This document shows positions 41,349 through 52,105 of a DNA stretch of 64,000 bases, one piece after another. How positions within the stretch are numbered: position 1 is the stretch's first letter; every line of letters starts with the position of its first letter. The translations under genes were made by a program, and so were the position numbers. Source of the DNA: Cristatella mucedo (Eukaryota; Bryozoa; Phylactolaemata; Cristatellidae); NCBI GenBank assembly GCA_009760855.2, contig WPIO01000023.1, positions 4,786,001 to 4,850,000 on the forward strand, given 5' to 3'. Below the pieces are notes generated by a model, which saw only the letters and a list, made by a program, of their open reading frames with translations, was not told the origin of the DNA and did not search any database.

Positions 41349-43041
41349 TCAGCTAGATGGCATCCAGCAGGCGGGCAGGGAGCTGAGCAGTCAGCAGGGC
41401 AGCCAGCAGGCGGCGCACGTCGCCCTGCAGGTGCGCGGACGGGTGAGTTGTGCGTGCGCGACTACAAGCGTCGCGAAGCGGTTCAAGTGGCGCGGAGATG
41501 AGTGAGAAAGAGAAGTCGATTGTGGTGCTGAAGGGCGATTGAACAGGGAGGCGAAGAAGGGGAGGACGAAGAAGAAGTCCGCTTCGCGGACGCTCGAGGC
41601 GGTGCCGCAGGCGCCGGCGGCGAGGTGCTCGACGCTTCTAATGCCCCACGGACGGAGGCACCTCCACCGCTGCGATATCGTGTTTCATCGATATCTTTTT
41701 ATTGCCAGATTCAAAATAACCGCGTATACATAATAACATAACAACGTACGGAGAAGAAACGACGACGGCCAGCAGGCAGCTCGCAGCGTCCGGGCAAGGC
41801 TACGGCCCCGCTTCGCGCTGCCACGTTTCGCGGCTGCCCGCAGCCCCGCGGCGAAGCTTCGCCGAGCCGACTTCCACCCGCCCCTCGCTCCTTCGCCGAA
41901 GCCGACTGAATGAAAAAGTCCTCGCCGCTCTGGGCGCGCGCATCTGCGTGCGAACGTCGGACTGCCGCCGCCGGCAGCGGCAGCAGGCGACGACTCAGGC
42001 GGCGGCGCGAACGCCGCTCTCCCGGCGATCGCGCCGCGGCCGCCGCGAAGGCGGCTTCGTCTGAATCTGCCCGTCGAAGTCTGCGCCGCGAGCGTTCTCG
42101 CGACCGACCGCCACCGGGCCGGCCAGACACAACGACTAGATCAGATCAGTTGGACTGTGCGGAGATCCATCCGTCTTTTCTCGTGGAGCAGCGTTTCCGG
42201 AGGCGCGCGCTCGCTCCTCAGCTCCCCATAGCTGGCCAAGGCGACCGCGGGCGGTCCCCTCGGTGAGTCAGTGGTCAGAGGCCGGCGGTCAGTTGTCAGA
42301 GGTCAGAGGCCGACGTTCGCGGTCCAGCTTCGGAGTCCAGCTCCGGGGTGCAGTCGACGACCGTGACGCCGCCGCCGCCGCCGCCGCCGCAGACGCTCTT
42401 CCGCGCGCGCGACGGCGACGACGACGACGGCGCTAGTAGCGTCCCCTGGGCCAGTGGTGTCTGGCTCCGTGATGAGAGCACTTGCAGGGCGCCGAGCAGA
42501 CGCGCAGCTCCGACCCGTGCGGATTGTGTTGGCACAGTGAGTTGCACATGATGCGACAGCGCGGCGGAGGCGGGCCGATGACGCGACCGTCGGCTTCGTC
42601 GGCGAAGAACGCTACAAGGACAACGGCAGGCGGGCGCGTGAAGGTCGAGGTCACCGAGATCGTCGCTCAGGAGCGAGCTCGACCGCCAGCCAGCCAGTGC
42701 TGCTGCGGCGGCGGCGGCGGCGGCGGCGGGCGACGACGAGCTCTGTTGACCCGCCGCCGACGCCGCCGGAGCAAGAGCGCCGTCTCGAAGGTGGCGAGGC
42801 TCGGCACCTCGGCGGAGACCTGCGCCGTCGTAAGCGCCGTCGGCATCGACACGCTCAAGGTTGACGGGTTGCGCCGGCTTCCCATTCACCCTGCCGGTGC
42901 GCCCGCCCCGCGGCACGCCAAGCTCGCGAGGCCCGCCCGCTTAGCGCGCCGCAGATGACGATTGCGGCTGCCGCGAGGGTTCGCTCGGCGTTCCGCAGGA
43001 AGGCGCGTCCGCGTCGACCCGGCGGTCGCGACGGCGCGACA
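41342..43041. other. CpG-rich, no gene established
   Basis: About 1.7 kb of very GC-rich DNA with (GCC)n at 42369-42390 and (GGC)n at 42705-42730. Every frame is open for long distances because stop codons are AT-rich. A small cysteine-rich frame on the minus strand (42669-42433) is listed separately as a candidate. Confidence 0.45.
42433..42669 (-). other. Candidate small cysteine-rich reading frame
   Basis: The minus-strand frame opens just after a TGA that is followed by an AG-like acceptor context. It has a short hydrophobic stretch (AVVLVAFFADEADG), then six cysteines in the pattern C-x3-C-x3-C-x11-C-x3-C-x-C (start RCRIMCNSLCQ, end CSAPCKC), and stops at 42433-42435. It could be one exon of a small secreted protein, but there is no in-frame ATG before the hydrophobic stretch, and GC-rich DNA can give such frames by chance. 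Function is unknown. Confidence 0.2.
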
Positions 43042-43103
43042 ATGCAAATAATAAGCTTCCGACGGTCGCGACGGCGCGCACGCCGCAAGCTTATTATTTG
43101 CAT
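43042..43103. repeat. Inverted repeat with ATGCAAAT octamers
   Basis: ATGCAAATAATAAGCTT (43042-43058) is repeated as an exact inverted copy at 43087-43103, with a 28-base GC-rich spacer. The sequence CGGTCGCGACGGCGCG occurs both just before the left arm (43023-43038) and in the spacer (43064-43079). ATGCAAAT is the consensus octamer for POU-domain factors; a regulatory role is only a hypothesis. Confidence 0.9.
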
Positions 43104-44383
43104 CGGTGAGGAGGTCGGCGCGCTATCCTATACTACCGTGGCGCGGCGACGGCATGGAGTACGCACCTGAGGCTGCCGAAAGCGACGCCGCTCAATTCCG
43201 AGAAAGCAGGAGAGAGAGAGAGAGCGAGAGAGAGAGAGCGCGCGCGAGAGAGATGATAGAAAGAAAATAGATTAAGAAAGAGCTCGAGAGAGTGAGAGAG
43301 CAATGACAGCCGCCGCTCCGCGGCACACCGCTGGCATCATCGTCTCGTCGCGCGCTGCTACCTTCTCTTTGCGGCTACCCAGAGTGCTTTGCACCGAGAC
43401 GACAGACGACAGCGTTAGCGACCGAACCGGCACGCGTGTGCACGCAAGCGCGCGGCGGACCTGGCGCGCCGCGCACGCGCCGGTTCGGCACGGAACGGAG
43501 TCGTGCTCCGGAAGCGGCCGCCTTCGCATTTCAACGCCTCCAATCAACAACTCCAGCTGGCGGCGGGAGGCGAGAGAGGCGAGAGAGGCGAGCGCGTTCG
43601 AGTGGCGCCGCGGCGTGCGAGAGCCCGCAGCGGCGGCTTGCTCCGCCGCCGGCGCTGCGCGGCGCGGCGCGGTCGCTCACCCATCGCCAGCAAGAGCAGC
43701 ACCGCCAGCTGCAGGACGAGCCGCGTCATGTCGATCGGCGGAAGGAGATGGAGCGTACGCCGGAAGCGGACGGAAGAGCAACGAGCGCTGTTCGCGGGCG
43801 AAGCTCGCGAGGACGCTTTCTCCGGGCCGAGCGCGCCGAGCGCTTATATGCCGAGCCGCCGCCGGCAGCAGAAAGAGGGCGCCGCGCGTTCAATCGGAGT
43901 TCGTCCAATCGCGCGTCGTCACGCCCACTTCTCGGCGGCGCGCTCTCGGTGCGCACGCGGAGCCCGCGGAGCCGCGTCGGTCTCGCGCCGGGCGAGCTCC
44001 GGCGAGGGCGGTCCAGAAACGAGCCGCAAGCGCCCGCCCCCTCCGCAGAGGCTGCCGACGCTCGGTGCGCGTGACCCGTGGCCCGCGGCGGCCCGTTCGG
44101 CGGACGCTGAACCCGCGGCCGCGAACGCCGAGACCGCGGCCGCCGCATCTCGGCCGCCGGCGCTCCGTCGCCAGCGGCAAGCACTTTAAGCGCGCGGCGG
44201 TAGTTACTGGCGGGGCGGCATGCGGGTGGTGCGGCTCTCCCGGGTACCACTCAGGATGCAACGGAAGCTCGACAAAGAAAGCCGCCTCCTCGAGCGGCGA
44301 GTGGTCTGTGCCCCAGCCGCGCCGCCGGCGGCGGCGACCGGCGCCCAACGACGCGTCGCGCTGCTCTCGTTCTCATATATCCA

Positions 44384-44384
<1 letters not shown>
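43104..44384. other. CpG-rich, no gene established
   Basis: Contains a small GA array (43208-43300). Open frames of 574, 228 and 212 codons overlap on the plus strand with 174 and 152 codons on the minus; this is expected in such GC-rich DNA and no domain is visible. Confidence 0.45.
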
Positions 44385-44432
<48 letters not shown>

Positions 44433-44454
44433 ACTCTCTCTCTCTTTATCTCTC

Positions 44455-44509
<55 letters not shown>

Positions 44510-44604
44510 ATCTCTCTTTTTCTCTCTCTCTCTCTCTTTATATCTCCTCTCTCTCTCCTCTCTCTCCTCTCTCTCCTCTTTCTCACTCCTTTCCTCTCTC
44601 TCTC

Positions 44605-44651
<47 letters not shown>

Positions 44652-44705
44652 CTCTCTCTCACTCCTCTTTCTCTCTGTCTCCTCTCTCTGTCTCCTCACT
44701 CTCTC
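44385..44705. repeat. (CT)n array, impure
   Basis: TC repeats with TTTATC, CTCCTCTC and CTGTCTC interruptions. Confidence 0.97.
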
Positions 44706-44794
44706 ACGCACTCTCCCACTCACTCGCTTTTTCTCTGGCGTTTTTCATTTCCAAAGCACCCGCGAAGTCTTAGTCACGCACACAAACACACACA

Positions 44795-44866
<72 letters not shown>
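44795..44866. repeat. (CT)n microsatellite
   Basis: Pure CT array, preceded by an ACACACAAACACACAC stretch. Confidence 0.97.
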
Positions 44867-44871
<5 letters not shown>

Positions 44872-46776
44872 TCCCCCTCTCTCGTTTTGGCTCAGGTGGT
44901 GGCCGCAGTGGGGGGGGGGCACCTAACAGGCGGCGCTCGCCGAGGGAGGGAGGACGCGAGCGCGAGCTATTCTTCTGGCTGGCAGGGTGAGACCACGCAC
45001 CTGCGGTGGGACGGGCGCCTGAAGTGACCGGCCGCTCAGGCAGGTCACTCTCCGTGGCCCTCCTCGAGTCGCCACGGATTGGCGTGGACGACAGGTCCGG
45101 CGTACTCGAGAGAGCGTCCTACTCGAGAGCGGAGCGCCGAAGGCATTCGCATCGTCGCTCGAATCGTCCAGCAGTGACGTCACCGCACTGCGGCGACATC
45201 CCTGGTGGGCGCCGACATTCGGTCGACTTCGGTCGGCGCAGCCGCTTTTCTCTTCAGCTTCTCTCCGCCGAGCGACCGTCGAAGAAAAGAATCGCCGCGC
45301 TGTGCGGCTAGCGAAGCACCCGCAGGAAGCTGCCGCCTGCCGGAGCTCGGGAGATGGCGGCGGGAAGTAGCACGCCCGCCGCCGCGGCAGCGGTGCTCTC
45401 CGACGAGTCGGCCTCTCCTGCCTGCCAACAGCTGACCAAGAACTGACCGAGGACTCCCTTCGCAAAGTCGGCGGCGGACGCGTGACCTCCGTAGTCCACG
45501 GCGACTTTTCGCCAGCGAACTTCAGCGCCGTCAATAAGCCGATTCTTGCGAAGAGAATGCGCGGCACCGGCTACGCTTAGCTCTGCGGCACCGGTCTAGT
45601 TTAAGCCGCGGCTGGCCGACTTAGTCCAACATAGAGAGCACCGGGTGGTCGGATCGTACGTAGCCGGGCCGCCCGCCCGCCAATGTCAGGCTCCGCGTAG
45701 GGTTAGCTCTCGCAACCGCTGCCTCTCTCCGTCACGGCAACGTGGCGTGAGACGGAGGTCAACATTTGGGACTCGGGCTTGGAGACTGGCGAGACACGAA
45801 TCGGTTCGCGGCATGCAAGATTTCAGTGGCAGATACGGCTGCAGTGAGAGAAACACCGCACGCAATGCTTATCGGACTCTATATACTGAATATCGGCCAA
45901 GCTTCTCTAGAGACTAGACTAGCAACGACGCCATCTGCAATTTTCCAGCAATGAAGCGACCGGGAATCCGCTGCTGCCGCCGCGGGCCTGGGCGCCGAAG
46001 AAGACTTTCGCCTCGAGACGGAGAAAATATCTCGTAACGTCTGCGCTACCGGTCCAAGCGCTCCACCGATTGAACTGTCTGGTGACTACTTTCCGTTTAA
46101 ACCTTCGGCGCAGGGCTTTCAAGCTTAAAGTTGAAGCCACAAAAGCCACCACAGCGCGAGAGCCTGGGTATCCAGGCTGAGCTCTGGCGGCTAGCGAACG
46201 TGCTCCACGGATCTCCCACTACTTGGAATCCGCGACGCGTCGTCGGAATCCATTGATCGGCTCGCGACCGGTGTTGCAATAGTGAGTCATTCAGCATCTA
46301 GTGATCTATCTATCTCCGTCTGGAGCACTTTATTTGATGACCGCCCTGCGCTTATCACACACAATCTCCCGAAGGGCCAATCCTCGCATTCGGCGCTCTC
46401 CCCCCCCCCCCTGCAGGACCGGAAGCTGCGCTCGCCGTCTGCGGCGGCGGCGGCCATTTGCAGGTCACCCAAAGCGGCTTCCGGTCCGAACTCTCTGTGT
46501 GGCAAACGTAATGCAGTCTTCGCGAGGCCTCGAAGAGCAGAGCCTAACCTTTACTGCACTCGGTCAGTCACGTACAGCAGCCGACGGAGTCCTGGAATCG
46601 AAGCTCGAGGCCACTCTGGGCCTCGTCCGTCACATCCGTCCGGAGGTGCGCCAGCACTGCCATCGGCGCCAGCGCTTGGCCCCACGGCGCTGCGCATCCT
46701 AGTCCGGCATTCATCGACTGAACCTTTTTTAGGGCGTCCGGTGGTGGTCCTTTTAATCAACCAAGCAACCGCAGAG
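44867..46776. other. GC-rich, no gene recognised
   Basis: Contains a C12-type run at about 46400 and a short (GGC)n run. Overlapping frames only. Confidence 0.45.
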
Positions 46777-46905
46777 CCCTGCTTTGGCTCAGCTGGCAAG
46801 GTGCTCGCTCTTGACGGCCGAGGTCGTCGGCTCGAGCCGCACTTCGCGTGCACCGCGAGGCTACAAATTGCAAGTTCTCTTTGGGGCGCTGCAATCGACG
46901 AGTTG
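46777..46905 (+). mobile_element. SINE-A, diverged
   Basis: CCTGCTTTGGCTCAGCTGG, CAAGGTGCTCGCTCTTGACG, GAGGTCGTCGGCTCGAGCC, AAGTTCTCTTTGGGGCGCTG. The middle part is poorly conserved. Confidence 0.65.
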
Positions 46906-47358
46906 CATGTCGTTTTTTTAGAAGGTGATACGTTCCCCTTGGCCACGGCTTCTGTGTTGCTGGGCTGCTAGTTGACCAGCCCACCACCAGCTGAGATGCG
47001 TCTGTCGCGACACGCGATGCGAGTGGGGTTTTTCACCGTCGCCACCAGATGGCTGCACCGGCTCGCCTGCATCTGTCGCGGCAGCAGCGCTTGGCAACGA
47101 CTCAGCTTCCGCGGCGTCCGCATGCCGGCGGCGCGCACGCATAGTCCGCCACATCGCAGCGGGCCCGCTCGACTCCGATCTGAGCTGAGGATCGGTCGCT
47201 CCTTGCTTCGAAGTCACGAGCGTGCCGCCCGCGAGCGCGCTCAGAGGATGGCGCGCGAGCTCATCCCTCCAAGAAGTGCGCCACCGCGCGAGACGGCGAT
47301 GCGAGAGGGCTGCTGCTACGCACGGTCAGCGGAGCTGCAGGCTTTTGCCGGCGCCCGG

Positions 47359-47360
<2 letters not shown>
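46906..47360. other. No gene recognised
   Basis: Nothing supported. Confidence 0.5.

Positions 47361-47431
<71 letters not shown>
47361..47431. repeat. (CT)n microsatellite
   Basis: Pure CT array of about 35 units. Confidence 0.98.
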
Positions 47432-47433
<2 letters not shown>

Positions 47434-47571
47434 GTCTCGTTCCAAGGCGAAACCTTAGCGAAAAACCTAAGCGCGATGTGGCGAATTCGCGGCTACGAAA
47501 CTGCGACGGCTGCGAAACGAAACGCTCAGTCCAGTTGTCACCATCGGCAAAGTAGCTACAGTTGTGAGTAC

Positions 47572-47745
47572 GTGGGCCCTGGTTATTAGCCCAGAGGCCA
47601 GATGCTCACTCTTCGCGATCCAGGTCGCGGGTTCGAGTCCTGCAACCTGTAGTGCTTTATTGCCCAGTGCAAGCCCAAGTGCAAGAAGAGAGCCGCCAAG
47701 GCTCTTCAAGCACTGTATAAACGAGGCACTGACTTGATTAGTTTA
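47572..47745 (+). mobile_element. SINE-B-related copy, diverged
   Basis: CCAGATGCTCACTCTTCGCG, GGTCGCGGGTTCGAGTCCTG, GTGCTTTATTGCCCAGTGC, CCAAGGCTCTTCAAGCAC, TGTATAAACGAGGCACTG, ACTTGATTAG. The head resembles the copies at 8.3 and 61.1 kb, so these may form a subfamily. Confidence 0.7.
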
Positions 47746-49016
47746 CTCCCGATCCGCCAGCAGATGAAAATGGTTGCTGAATTTTGAAATTTGTTTCTGA
47801 CTTTCTTCAAAGCCCCCACCGGCATAGCGCCTCCATTCTTAGCTGAAATGACACAGCAGTGTCAGCCTCCTCGCGTCGTCTGAGGCTGCTCAGGACGAGA
47901 GAGATTAGCAATCGTTTTCTTTCGAATAACCTCGAGTCGCCGACAGATGGCTGAGCTCGCTGAGTCACACTAAGGATCTCTCACTTCCACTATCATTTGG
48001 CCGCGATCGGCTTCGTGGCTGCTCTCGCTCTCTCCCGCCGGCCGATTCTCGCGAGTACGGCTTCCGATCATCCTTCGCCGCCGCCGCCGCCGCCAGCTTC
48101 GCGTCACGACGCGATTCGTCGACGATCGCGCGTCGGCTCTCGAAGCTCTCGTCGCTTCTCGCTCGCGTCGCTTCTTTGTTTCTTTTTCGCTGAATGAGGT
48201 GCGCCCCTCGAGGAGGAGGCGGCGGCGGCGCGACCATCCCGAGCTCAGCGAAAGCCGCTTAGGTTCTAATCGCACCGCCCTAAGGCGTGCTTCCCTCGTC
48301 ATCGGCCGCTGCCGCTCGAGTAGCCGCCGCTTCCGCCGCGGAATTATCGAATGACGCGCACGTGGGCAGCCGGCTCAGCTGCGTCACCGCGCGCGCGCGC
48401 TGCTGCTGGCGGACCAGCTGCGAGCGCGCTCGCGAGCGCAGCTGGTCGTACTTTTTCGAAGCTCGTCAACCGCCTAGCGCTCGAGTTGACGCCTGCCGTC
48501 GGAGCAGCTCGGTGAGCGCCATCCACTGCAGGGTGGGGCAGAGCGCAGAGCCAGTCCTCGGCAATGAGCTACTTCACCTTTCCGTCCCGAACGAAAGACT
48601 CGCGGCCGCCGGGCCACCGACATCGAGCCGCCGACTTCGTAACGGCGTGTGAGCCCACCGCCGCCACGCCCTCAGACGGTGCGGCCACTTAGCCGACGCG
48701 GATTGTTGCTACGCACCCCACCCGTTAGTGGATGAATACTGAGCGTCAGCTGTTTGGACCTTCGGACTAGTGTCAAGGCCTCAAGCTGTTTTGAGCGATC
48801 GGCGAGCCGCCGGCACGGCGCAGAATCCGCTGCGATCGCGTCCCACGTTGCAGCGAGACACGTGTCGCTAGCCTCCTTCGGGTCCTTGCGGCATGCGAGC
48901 ACAGTTGGCTCGCTCAGTTCAACTAGAGCGGCGAAAAAAGAGCGACCGAGGGAGACAGCTGGGTCAATTTAAGTCGATCGAGAGTCCAGTGAGGGGCCGG
49001 CTAGCGTCGAGAAGAC
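47746..49016. other. GC-rich, no gene recognised
   Basis: Contains a (CCG)n run at about 48079. Nothing else supported. Confidence 0.45.
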
Positions 49017-49136
49017 GCCGAGATGGTCTGGTTCAGCGGTAAGGTGCTCGCCCCGGGGACCAAGGTCTGGTTGAGGTCGCGGGCTCGAGCCCCGAGGCAT
49101 ATGTAAAGTACCTGAATAGAGTTTAGCTTCTCTCGA
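49017..49136 (+). mobile_element. SINE-A part of a SINE-LINE chimera
   Basis: GCCGAGATGGTCTGGTTCAG, GTAAGGTGCTCGCCCC, GCGGGCTCGAGCCCCGAGGC, ATATGTAAAGTACCTGAATA, GAGTTTAGCTTCTCTCGAGC. It is complete at the 5' end but lacks the last part of the tail; at GAGCGC it continues in LINE-1 coding sequence. Confidence 0.9.
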
Positions 49137-50445
49137 GCGCCTCTCATCTCGCCTGGGCATCACTGGCACTGCTCTGCAGTGGTTCAGGTCCTATCTCAGT
49201 GGGAGACCGGAGAGTATTGATGTGAACGGACAAAGATCATCCGAGGTACCTCTGAACTATGGGGTGCCTTAGGTCTCCGCGCTAGGTCCGGTTCTTTTCA
49301 CGGTTTATACGCTTTCTCTTGCTGATGTGATTGCAAAGCACAATCTAGGCTTTCACTTCAATGCGGACGATACTCAGTTGTACCTTTGCTTTGATCCCTC
49401 CCAGCCTTCGACAACCTCGAATTCTCTCAACTCACTTGCTGCATGTATTGATGACATCCGCACATGGATGGCAGCAAATTTTCTTAAACTAAACGATGAC
49501 AAAACTAACTTACTGGTTATGCGCAAACCCAGTGTGATTCAGAAATAAGAAAAGCTGATGCTCAAAATTGGCTCTGCCAGCATATCTCTTGTTGGATCAG
49601 CTCGAAATCTTGGTGTCATGCTCCAAAGTGACCTCTTGTTAGACGACCAAATTAGCTCCACAGTCAAATCTACCTACTTTCAGCTACATAACATTGCTAA
49701 AATTCGAGCTTGTTTAGATAAGGATAACACGTCCAAGTTGGTCCATGCATTTGTGACATCCCGTCTTGACTTATGTAACTCAATGCTTGCTGGCCTACCG
49801 GCATGTGCGATCAGACGATTACAGACGGTGCAAAACTCCACAGCTAGGCTTGTCTGTCGTGAGCGTCGCAGCTGCCATAGCATACCACTTCTTGCCGACC
49901 TTCGCTGGCTACTAGTCAAGCAACGGATCGACTTCAAGGTCTTGTCGCTCACTTTTAGGTCACTTGATTCTTCCGCTCCAGCCTATCTATCAGATCTACC
50001 CCCCCCCCCACCAGGTCAAGCATCGTACCACCCGCTATTCGGAATCCTATAGTTTACCAATACCTCGTACAAACCTGGAGACCGTGCATTTAGTTCGTAT
50101 GTTCCCAAAGCCTGGAACTCACTCCGACTTGCGTCAGAACATCCCCTGACTTGACCGCATTTAAAAAGAAATTAAAAACTCACCTGAAAGCATTTAGTGA
50201 GTTCACGTGATTCGTCCTGTATGTGCTTATGCGTGCTGACACTCTTGCATGCTGCCACTGACCACATTTGCATGCTGACCCTGTGCATGTCACCCCTAAC
50301 CTTGGTATTCATGTTTTTTGAGCATGCTACCACTAACCATTCAATCGCGTTTCCCTTTGCAGCAAATGTAAAGCGCCTAAAAAGAGATTGAGTTCTCTGA
50401 GGCACTTTATCGAGTGAATTATTATTATTATTATTGTTATTATTG
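49137..50445 (+). pseudogene. LINE-1 reverse transcriptase 3' half, fused to SINE-A
   Basis: Begins inside the reverse transcriptase between motifs A and B (GITGTALQWFRSYLSGRPES), then the motif B region (NYGVP, stop in place of Q), motif C FNADDTQLYLCFDP (about 49355-49400, with the two catalytic aspartates intact), IDDIRTWMAANFLKLNDDKT, ARNLGVMLQSDLLLD, KLVHAFVTSRLDLCNSMLAG, RRLQTVQNSTARLVCRE, SIPLLADLRWLLVKQRIDFK and SAPAYLSDL. A C10 run at about 50001 shifts the frame. The untranslated tail ends in ATT-repeats at 50445. Only a few stops or shifts, so it is younger than the copy at 29.2 kb, but it is 5' truncated and cannot encode a full enzyme. Confidence 0.93.
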
Positions 50446-50452
50446 GAGAGAC

Positions 50453-50534
50453 AGAGCCGGAGAGAGACACAGAGAGAGACAGAGATAGATACAGAGAGAG
50501 AGAGAGAGAGAGACAGGGAGAGACAGAGACAGAC

Positions 50535-50612
<78 letters not shown>
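50453..50612. repeat. (GA)n / (GACA)n array
   Basis: GAGAGACACAGAGAGAGACA, then GA, ending in about eight GACA units. It begins within a few bases of the LINE ATT tail. Confidence 0.96.
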
Positions 50613-50613
<1 letters not shown>

Positions 50614-51764
50614 GGGAGAAAGAAGGGGGCAGGCCAGACGGTCCCATGACAGCGGCGGCCACTCGACGCGCGGGCCGCGTAGCCGTCCGCGGGCTGTACG
50701 AACTCCTCTAAAGTGAGCCACTCGAGTAGTAAAAGGATGCATAGAGGATCGCCGCCGCCGCTGTGCCCACGCTTCGGCGTCGTCTCAGCGTTGCTCTCAG
50801 CGCTCTCGCTACGAAACAACGCGCCCGCGTGCGACAGCCTCTGCAGAGGCCATCTTTGAAATCGAGCGGCTGATCCTTCCGTTTCCACGGGGCACGCTTC
50901 TCTCGCGCCCCATCATCCTGCCACCATCCAGGAGGTTTGGCCAGCGGTGACTCGCGGCGGCCGCGGCTGCGCCCGGCCGCCGCGTCGTGAATCATTAGGC
51001 TAGCATCAGCGAGCGGCGCTTTTCCGAGTCTGCCACAAGTCAGCTCTGCGTTTACAGCCGAGCTCGAAGCCACGGCAGAGGGCAACCGATGCAGCCGCTG
51101 CGCTTCAAGACGAGACGCCGGCCGCCGCCACCGGCCTATAGGCCCCCATCTACAGAGCTTTTTCGTGTGGCTTGGCCTTGACCTTGAATTGGCGCATTAG
51201 GAAGTCACCGTAAACGCGACACCACGAACCGTCGTATTTGTTCTCACCCACTGGATTAGCGAGCCGTCAGGAGCCGCGTTTCCTTCTGAATACGTCCAAT
51301 TTGTACCCGAGGCGACTTATGTGGCTGTGCAATAAATGTATTACAGAGGCAGTAACTATTTTTACTACGCCACGTTTCGATAAGGAACTTGACTATGATA
51401 AGGAACTGCTTGGCTATGACGAGGGCACAATAATAATTTTTTGACTGACAGTGCCCACAGAATCCTTAATACTTATTTGGGAGAACTTTAATTTGCTAGC
51501 GGAAAGCCATGGTCGTGAACATCGAATGAAAGTCTTTTGCAGCTTATTGATATAATATTTCTCGTGTGACAGCTCTGCGGCGTCAGGGCAGAACAATCCG
51601 AAGCGACGCGGCTGATTCGTTAAGACCCATTGGTGACTTCGAACTGAAGATCTCAACGAGTAACTACAAAAGGAGTGCCTGCCTGACTCCTCTTTGAGTA
51701 TCGTAGCCCGCTCTGGAAACAGATCGCCGCCCAGATTTGGCTCCGGGGTCAACGTGTTCGCAAT
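50613..51764. other. No gene recognised
   Basis: GC-rich first part and AT-richer second part; overlapping frames only. Confidence 0.45.
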
Positions 51765-51855
51765 TGACGACCGATGCTGCGGGCTCGAGCACAGCGGCGT
51801 ACTAAAGCACCCGGAAAGAGATTAAGTTCACTTAGGGCACCATGCAAACGAATTA
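51765..51855 (+). mobile_element. SINE-A, 5'-truncated
   Basis: GATGCTGCGGGCTCGAGCAC, AAAGCACCCGGAAAGAGATT, AAGTTCACTTAGGGCACC, ATGCAAACGAATTATATA; runs directly into a (TA)n array. Confidence 0.75.
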
Positions 51856-51874
51856 TATATATACATATATATTG

Positions 51875-51906
<32 letters not shown>

Positions 51907-51935
51907 ATATATATATATATATATATCTATTAATT
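51855..51935. repeat. (TA)n microsatellite
   Basis: TA repeats interrupted twice by TGT. Confidence 0.95.
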
Positions 51936-52048
51936 AATGCGAGAAAATTTGTTCTTTCCTCCTTCGCGCGGCAAGATAACGCACTTCCAACAAGATGGCG
52001 CAGCGTTGTGTACTATGACTCAGCGAAGCGAGTCCACCGGCAATAAGC

Positions 52049-52051
<3 letters not shown>

Positions 52052-52082
<31 letters not shown>
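52052..52082. repeat. (TA)n at 3' end of the REL retrotransposon
   Basis: Pure TA array directly adjoining the short 3' UTR of the element at 52083-56408. Confidence 0.95.
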
Positions 52083-52084
<2 letters not shown>

Positions 52085-52105
52085 TATTTAAAAAATCATT
52101 GTACC

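Noticed and set aside
42296-42916. 206-codon minus-strand frame with poly-Ala and poly-Gly
   Set aside because: The homopolymers come from (GGC)n and (GCC)n runs; a chance frame is more likely than a gene.
43303-45027. 574-codon open frame
   Set aside because: It runs from CpG-rich DNA, where stops are rare, into two (CT)n arrays. Other frames on both strands are also open. No domain is visible.
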